From contig JAITYX010000006.1 in the NCBI GenBank assembly GCA_021018815.1, positions 2,011,001-2,075,000 on the forward strand: a stretch of 64,000 nucleotides of DNA, written 5' to 3'. Below, in pieces: positions 58,101 through 64,000 of the stretch (within the stretch, counting starts at the first letter, position 1; each line of letters opens with the position of its first letter). A program made the translations under genes and the position numbers. Below the pieces are notes generated by a model. It ran no database searches, had not been told where the DNA came from, and saw only the letters and a list, made by a program, of their open reading frames with translations. Source of the DNA: Talinum fruticosum. Taxonomy: Eukaryota > Streptophyta > Magnoliopsida > Caryophyllales > Talinaceae.

Positions 58101-60878
58101 AAAAAAAGAGAAGGTGTTGCTACATCCCCTATGTTGCACATTTCATATCCCTTTATCTTTATTTGGAATTATTTCTTCATCCATTTTCCTATTTACACTC
58201 TATCCATTCTCAACAAGGCTAAAAACTGTTAAGCTACATATTATAATGGGATAGGTCAAATACCTCCCATAACTACTACATTTCTAGTTTAGGGAAGCAG
58301 ATTGCATTCTCTGCATTTTCACAAAGGATCTAATGTGAATAGCCAACGGCGGACCTAGGGGCGCCATGGTCCCCCCATAATTTTGGAAAAAAAAATTTAG
58401 TTAATATCTAACTTTAAAAAATATAATTTAAAAAGTAATATTTATTCTAAAAAATAATATTTATCTAAAAATAATTTTTAAATTAGATTTTGAAAAATCT
58501 TAGTGATATTTATCCTGAAAAAAAGTTGAATATCTAACAAATTAGGAAGAAAAAAGATACAGTACAAGCTATTGTGTAATATATATAGCTTTATATAGCC
58601 ATGAGATTGTTAATTTTTTTTTTATCTTGCTCTCTATCTCTCAACCTTAATATTACTCTTTCTCCCTACCTTTTAATTTAAAATAGTGTACATTTTATTC
58701 CCAATTAGCAATTCCCAAAAGAATGACAATTTTTTTGAAACTTCCAATCGAAACACTAGGTACGTTTAGCATTAATATTATATCTATGATTTATTATTGT
58801 TGTTGTTGTTTATTTATTTATTACTATTATTTCAATGGTAATTTTATAGTTTATATATTTTTTTTTATTATTTATTTATTTAATTAAATTAGTTAATTAT
58901 TATATTGAGTAACTAGTTTATTACAAAAAGGATTGGAATAACTAGTTCATTACAAAAAGAATATGACTATATGCTAAATTATATGTTTGTCTACATCGAG
59001 AAGGAGATTGCTAAGACATTCGAGATCGATATAATAATTAACGATTTTGACAAAATTAAAGAGAGACGAGCACAATTTAAATAATTTCCTATCTATCTAT
59101 TGCACAAATTTTTTCGTAGTACTCTTTACAAATTAATTGTTACTGACATTTAATATATGATAATAATTTATTTTAAAATTTATATAAGTAGTATTATATA
59201 GCTCGCCACCCGGGCCCCCAATAAAATTTTCTAGTTCCGCCCCTGTTAATAGCATTTTTAAAATACTTAGTCACGAGGCCATGGAACTCCCTTAACCTAG
59301 CCAATCGCCATACAGGGAGCTTCATGCATTGGGCCCATATCATTTCAGCAGATTATAAAAAAATGGATCATTATTTGCTTATTCTGCTCAACAAAAATTC
59401 TCCTCTTCAAATAAACGAACTATTCACAAGGTAAAGCTACTGAGCAAGCGGAAGACCCTAGCTGAGCATGTTAGTTAAGAAGTAAACCAGTATTTTATCC
59501 AAAGAGCATTTGAACAGTAATAATCATGAAGAGGCAACTATCAGAGGAACTGATCTTTCTTGCTAATGAATGCAAAATGTCTCTTATGCATAAATGTCTT
59601 TACATATATCAAAAAAGTTGATGGAAAGAACAAATTCTTTACTTTTCACATTATGGTACTAGCAAAAAGGATGTTGCTGATTTTTAGAAATCAAAGTAGG
59701 TAAGCAGAAGCCAATTTTGCGACTCAACAAGCTTCAACCCAAGACAAACCATTAGTCAATCCTTAGGATAATTAGACACAATATAGCACCTCAACAACTC
59801 AAATAGCCTTAAATATGAGAAACTCCCTTGAGATGGCGATCTTTCAACTTTATATCAACAGCCATACCTAAGTATGAATGACAAAAAAGCAAACTTCTTG
59901 GACCCTACAAAACTAGCAAGAGAAGACATGGAAACAAAAAGAACTATCTTTGTTGCCTCCAAATCAAACAGGAATTTGAGAAAGAATCCTAAGAACAAGA
60001 ACCTAAGATCATCATCAATTTACTTAGTTGAACCAGGACGACCATAACCAATATATTGAAGCATCAAAGTTTGAGACTTCTCTGACCTAATGAGTAATGA
60101 ATACATAGATGGAGATAGTAAGTGTGAGAAGAAATGAAACTTCATTGAGAGGAAAAATCAGTACTTATTGGCATACAAAGTTATATAAATATGTTGGCGA
60201 CTTTGGACACATCTGATAATTCCCTCTAACAAAGAAAGGAAGAAATACCAATCCATGGAGATTCATAGGGCGCCTTAGGAGGAACATTTCAACCAAGAAA
60301 TGGGGAGAAGATTCAAATTAAAAAAAGAAAAGAAAAGAGAGACAAATCATAAGGACCTACCTAGGCTTCTAGCGAAAGGGAGTGACCGAAAAGAAGCCAA
60401 CCGAACAGAGTTGCGCCGTACTATATGAAAACCAACAGAGAGATTACGTTGGGACCCAATTAACCATGAATTCTGCAAAAGATACAAGGACCCAACAAGC
60501 TCAAAGTTACAATCACCGTTTGATATATGAATTCTGCAAAATCTCAAGCCAAGAATCACATGTTACAATTTGAACAACCTAAATTCTGCAAAACATTGAA
60601 ATACCCACAAACTCAACGCTACAAATTATAGCCTAATAACCATGAATTCTGCAAAATCTCAAAGACGCAGAAGCCGAAAGTTCATAATAGAATTCAAAAT
60701 AGCAAGAAATGCGGGAGAGAGAGAGAGAGACCTTGGAATGACGAAGACGAGAAGCAGAAGGACGAGAGCAAGAAGGTTCAAGGGTTTGTCGAGCCGTGGC
60801 ACAATAAGGCTGGCTCAACATGGCGTCTAGGGTTTGCTTAGCACCGCAAAATGATTGACTGAGCAACACACCTTGCAT
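50709..60878 (-). CDS. Plastid NFU-type iron-sulfur cluster scaffold, four exons
   Basis: Coding exons on the minus strand are 60878-60732, 60472-60361, 57197-56887 and 50900-50709. They total 762 nt (253 residues plus stop), with GT-AG introns and consistent phases. Residues 1-86 are rich in Ser, Arg and Leu ([10 protein letters not shown] start) and look like a chloroplast transit peptide. The first NifU domain (about residues 103-175) carries [20 protein letters not shown] and GACGSCPSS, with the cluster-binding cysteines at about 143 and 146. The second domain (about 185-250, [38 protein letters not shown]) lacks the C-x2-C. That combination is typical of plastid NFU1-3, which assemble and deliver Fe-S clusters; it resembles NFU2/NFU3 most. 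Intron 3 is almost 6 kb and splits the two domains. The start ATG and the exon 2 acceptor are chosen by frame; exon 2 is the least certain part. Confidence 0.92.
52170..52856. mobile_element. Possible non-autonomous DNA transposon in NFU intron 3
   Basis: The stretch starts near CAGGAATGGCAATGGATCAG and ends near AAGTTCTGCCCCTA, the layout of GGGGCAATGGAT-type hAT MITEs. It is filled with TTGGATTTGGAT and AATCCAAT strings on both strands. Inverted ends are weak and the flanking 8-mers do not clearly match. Confidence 0.35.
53870..54335. repeat. Degenerate direct duplication (about 205-245 bp) in NFU intron 3
   Basis: Paired strings occur in the same order: ATAACAAATGCAACC/ACAACAAATGCACC, GGCAGCGTGGGTAAAGTATT/TGCAGCATGGATTAAAGCGT and AGGAGATGCCATCCGGATAA/AGGAGATGCTGTCTGAATAA. 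Both copies are non-coding. Confidence 0.7.
55057..55110. repeat. (GA)27 microsatellite in NFU intron 3
   Basis: An uninterrupted GA run lies in the middle of the 6-kb intron. Confidence 0.97.
58344..59245. mobile_element. Non-autonomous hAT element in NFU intron 2
   Basis: The left end CAACGGCGGACCTAGGGGCG and the reverse complement of the right end CAGGGGCGGAACTAGAAAAT form a terminal inverted repeat of the CAGGGGCGGA type. TGAATAGC (58336-58343) and TTAATAGC (59246-59253) flank it, 7 of 8 identical, the size expected for hAT. The 902-bp interior is very AT-rich, with TATTTAT-type low-complexity sequence and no transposase. The end motif resembles that of the transposon at 23475, so a related source could have moved both. 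Confidence 0.87.
60460..60660 (-). repeat. Four degenerate 53-64 bp repeats spanning the exon 2 acceptor
   Basis: On the minus strand TTTTGCAGAATTYA recurs four times, at plus-strand positions of about 60650, 60587, 60535 and 60474. The fourth is the acceptor of coding exon 2. The other three look like equally good splice acceptors. Only the last gives an open frame from exon 1. Confidence 0.85.
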
Positions 60879-61189
60879 CCAAAATCGATGGCGACGCTCT
60901 TTTGGGCTGGGCAATTGAGGAAGAAGCAACGACCACAAGAACGAACGGGAACGCGAATTATTAGATCAAATGGAGAAATGCCTTCGAGGGAGACACAAGA
61001 TTGCGCAATCCAATTTGTCTTTGGCTTTCCACTATGTACGCATATTTTAGTTCTCACATTTTAATGTTACTCAAGTATCTTAGATTAATAATTAATAGTT
61101 AATAATTAATAGTTAAAGATGATAATATCTTATAACTGGTAAAAATTTCTAAAATCAGTAAAAATTTATTTTAAATTTTTTTAGCAAAT

Positions 61190-61440
61190 AAATTGTCTCT
61201 CTCTCCCCCTCCATATGAATTAAAACATTCAAGCACACACCACTCTATCTCTCTTGCTCTCTTTCACTGCTGCCCCTCGCTCTCTCTCAAGACAGTTTAG
61301 AATTATAATTTGAAACTCTAAACGCTTGATATTTCGATCGAAAATTAATAAAAAAGCATCAAGTAATCAACTGCAAACAGTTGAAGTAGAGGAATTGCGA
61401 TCATCAGCAGAAGGTAAGTTTTAGGGTTTGATTTAATTAT
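61190..61440 (+). other. Leader-like CT-rich sequence with splice donor
   Basis: A CTCTCT-rich stretch passes into GCGATCATCAGCAGAAG followed by GTAAGTTTTAGGG, a strong splice donor. It looks like the non-coding first exon of a gene on the plus strand, probably the MULE relic just downstream. Confidence 0.45.
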
Positions 61441-61669
61441 TTTAAAAATTAAAAAAAATGGTGAATGGGTGGAATTAAGAGATGTTGATGTTACAATTAC
61501 TTTATGTAATGTTCATACTAAGTGAATTACTTATAAAACGATAGTTTCAATTTATAAATTGCTCCAAAGTTAATATTTTAGGGGTGGGAAAGGTGTAATG
61601 CTCGCTTGGGTAATAAGTTGATTGTTGTTGGATATTTATCACTGTTTTTTACTTGATTATGTTTGTAAT

Positions 61670-62330
61670 TTTCAAAATGAGTTGTTTCGGAAATTGTAAG
61701 TTGCGTATTTTCCATGGAGGAGGGAGGGAGTTTCAAAGACCGCACAGCTTGATATAAATTGCGTATGAGATGGATGAGTTAAAAGTTGACCCTACTTACC
61801 GAGTGTGGAAGATGTTAAAGAATTTGCATTGAACTTGGATTATGCCGTAGAGTGAATCAAAAAATTTACTTCGCAAGTCTGAATTATCTTTTGAGGAAAG
61901 TTTGGCGGCAATTGGGAGTGATGATGAGATAAGGGAGCTTATCAATTTGTGTGAGAAAATTGAATTTATTTGCTTGTATGTTGAACACGATGATGAGGAA
62001 ATAGTTGGAGGTGAAGAAATTGGATAGGGGATTGAAGTTTATGATAATTTGATGATGGACTAGGGTTAGAGGATGGTGATGTTGATAATTCGGATGTTGA
62101 GAATAATGAATTAAGAGAGGCTAAGAAAAAGACAGGCAATGAAAGAGGCAATTGTTGCTGATAGGGAGGTTGGTAGTGGGGACGAAATAGAAACGAGATG
62201 AGGAAGAAGTAGGTGAGGAAATATATGAGGATTCGGACAATGTAGAGAGTCCAAGAGTAAAAGTGAAGATAAGAGGAAAAAGAGGTTAAGAGGAAAAAGA
62301 GTGTGAAATACTTAAGACACAAGGGTAGTT
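61670..62330 (+). pseudogene. MULE transposase N-terminal relic (PB1-like domain)
   Basis: Across shifting frames the sequence reads GNCKLRIFHGGGREF, AYEMDELKVDP, LSVEDVKEFALNLDYAVE-like, LSFEESLAAIGSDDEIRELI and CLYVEHDDEEIVGGEEIG, followed by Asp/Glu-rich codons. The order of a HGG start, a VDP box, a regularly spaced hydrophobic core and a VEH(D/E) end matches the N-terminal domain of plant MuDR/MULE transposases. Stops and frame changes make it non-functional. No DDE domain follows; CACTA-like sequence begins at 62360. Confidence 0.5.
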
Positions 62331-62359
62331 ATTGAGTTGAGCTTAAAGTCGGTCATAAA

Positions 62360-62564
62360 CACTACTAAAGGAACCAATTTTAACTACGATTTCGAAAAAC
62401 CTTTAATCACGATTATCTAGCGTCGTGGATGTGGCCGTCATTGTAGATGGACATATTTTACTATGGTTGGAAACCATAGTGAAAAAATACTACTACGAGT
62501 TCATCTAAACAAGCTGCAGTCATAGGCTACCTATTACTTCGATTATGTCGAAGAACCAGTAGTG
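62360..62564. mobile_element. Short CACTA-like element or CACTA end
   Basis: The left end CACTACTAAAGGAACC and the reverse complement of the right end CACTACTGGTTCTTCG share the CACTACT terminus and the GAACC block of En/Spm elements. The interior contains a perfect hairpin, ACTATGGTT-GG-AAACCATAGT, and ACTACGATT-like strings. A 3-bp target duplication is not evident. It could instead be one end of a larger CACTA element running out of the window. Confidence 0.5.
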
Positions 62565-62828
62565 ATAGGTCTGAATTTTTTTTTATAATTTGTTTTATTT
62601 TTTGTACCCCCTTGTACAAAGTTATACAAACAGAATATACACATGTATAACCACAACAACTTACACAAGCAACACCAATGACCTCAATTGTTTCATATAT
62701 ACAAAAATTTCACATATTACTACAAATACAACAGTTCCATCTTTAACAAGGTCCACAACAGTTCCATATTTCTCAAGTTCCAGCAAACAATATATTACAA
62801 TGTGAAATATAATACAAAGAGTGCTCTT

Positions 62829-63225
62829 CTTTCAGTATTTATGTCAAAAGTTTATCTCTTGTCTTGAAATTTTATGGTATAAATGATATCAATGTTTATG
62901 CCAAAAGGAAAATCTCTATTTACCCAAAGTGATGTTTTTGTAGTAGATTTAGTTATGTGATTGTCTTTATAACGATATTGATTATTTGGAGTTGTTGCAA
63001 GTGGTAGCATGGATAACATATATACATCATATTTGTTGTCCACGCTACTTCTTCACAAATGCTAAAGTAAGCAATATAGTCATAAAGACAAGCACATAAC
63101 ACAATCTATCGAAAAGCATAACTTTGAGTAAATAAAGATGAACCTTTTGGCATAAATATTGAAATTATTTAAATCATAAAATTCCAAGACAAAGAAATGG
63201 ACTTTTTGTATAAATATTGAAAAAG
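62829..63225. repeat. Inverted repeat, about 103-bp arms
   Basis: Arm 62829-62930 matches the reverse complement of 63121-63225. Shared strings include GGCATAAA, TCTTGTCTTG-AATTTTATG and TTTACYCAAAGT. About 190 bp separate the arms. A transcript would fold into a long hairpin. Confidence 0.8.
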
Positions 63226-63332
63226 TAGTACACAAGCGGGACATCTCACCAACAATCTCTATTTCCTTTGTTATTGTCCCAAAGTGATGGTCGTCTTATA
63301 ACTACATAAAAAATGAGGAAGTGTTAATCAAT

Positions 63333-63735
63333 AACTTATCCACAAGAAATATAACAAACATAGAAGAATCATAAATTAGAAAGGACCTCAACACTAACAT
63401 TGGTCGCTATTCTCCCTCTCGCTTCTCAACTAGGAACTTCATGGTCTAAATTACTTTATCTAAATTTATACCAAAAATTCCTAGTTGAGAAGCGGAGTTG
63501 AGATTAGCGACCAAAAGAGGTATGAATTACTTGTTTACCTAAAAAGCTTGTCATAATCATGTATACACATTTAGAATCAACTACTTCAAAAGCTATATCA
63601 TTGATCGACAAAACTTAGGAGCCTAAAGCAACAACTTTTCCATAAGAAACAAAATAAACATAGAAGGATCATAAAATGGGAAAGGAAATCAAAACTAACA
63701 TTGGTCGCTAATCTCGACTTCCGCTTCTCAACCGA
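63333..63735. repeat. 301-bp-spaced direct repeat enclosing an inverted repeat
   Basis: Two direct copies (about 63333-63436 and 63633-63735) share AAACATAGAAGRATCATAAA and CTAACATTGGTCGCTA. Within the first period, 63402-63436 is inverted at 63478-63512 (CGCTTCTCAACTAGGAA against TTCCTAGTTGAGAAGCG). No gene is visible from 62565 to the end of the window. Confidence 0.8.
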
Positions 63736-64000
63736 AAAAGCTTTCTACCCTTCCATTGGACAGACTTAGTCCTTTTGATCATCAAATAATGATCCGTTAC
63801 ATGAAATTGTTAAAGTTAGAAATAGTTAAAGTCGAAATAATAAAAAGCGAGTTGCGAGTTACTAAACACAAGAAAAATATGGATATCCATCAACAAATTT
63901 TTTTTTTACAATAATGTTCTTACTGAGTTGATGTAATTACATAGTTTATGCCCTCTTTTCCTCTCCTTTCGACTTATGTTCAATATATATGCCCTCTTGA

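Overview
This window is nuclear DNA from a flowering plant, very probably a dicot. It is AT-rich, has spliced genes with GT-AG introns of up to about 6 kb, and is crowded with plant transposon families. Two host genes are well supported. The first is a nine-exon plus-strand gene (6207-18114) for a NIPA-type magnesium transporter of 348 residues. The second is a four-exon minus-strand gene (60878 down to 50709) for a chloroplast-targeted NFU iron-sulfur scaffold protein of 253 residues. In both, exon phases close exactly into a full-length protein.

Layout. 1-5.1 kb: two Tourist/PIF-Harbinger-like MITEs flanking a decayed 5'-truncated LINE. 5.1-18.1 kb: the NIPA gene, with a (CT)n tract in its leader and a 126-bp tandem duplication in intron 1. 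18.1-23.4 kb: non-coding DNA with microsatellites and a decayed antisense TPR-protein pseudogene. 23.5-27.0 kb: an old hAT transposon with a broken TTF-finger/DUF4371/dimerisation transposase, degenerate terminal repeats and a degenerate 8-bp target duplication. 28.9-29.7 kb: a solo LTR with a perfect 5-bp target duplication. 31.9-41.4 kb: an inverted 5' fragment of a LINE and a long minus-strand LINE of the same family. The long LINE is interrupted by a miniature LTR retrotransposon whose second LTR is itself interrupted by a non-autonomous hAT element, a three-level nest. 41.6-49.5 kb: a structurally complete Ty3/gypsy LTR element (perfect ATTTT target duplication, 611/610-bp LTRs, PBS, PPT). 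It keeps only broken gag and protease, lacks reverse transcriptase and integrase, and carries antisense open frames plus two GC-rich minisatellites; this fits a non-autonomous Tat-lineage derivative. 50.7-60.9 kb: the NFU gene, with a 902-bp hAT-type insertion in intron 2. 61-64 kb: MULE relic, a short CACTA-like element and stacked inverted repeats.

How the parts relate. The two host genes are unrelated in pathway: NIPA is a membrane Mg2+ transporter and NFU supplies Fe-S clusters in plastids. Between and inside them the DNA is a record of successive insertions whose order can be read from the nesting. I found no rRNA, no convincing tRNA gene, no CRISPR array and no prokaryotic system. Exon boundaries come from splice consensus, phase and family conservation, without transcript data.
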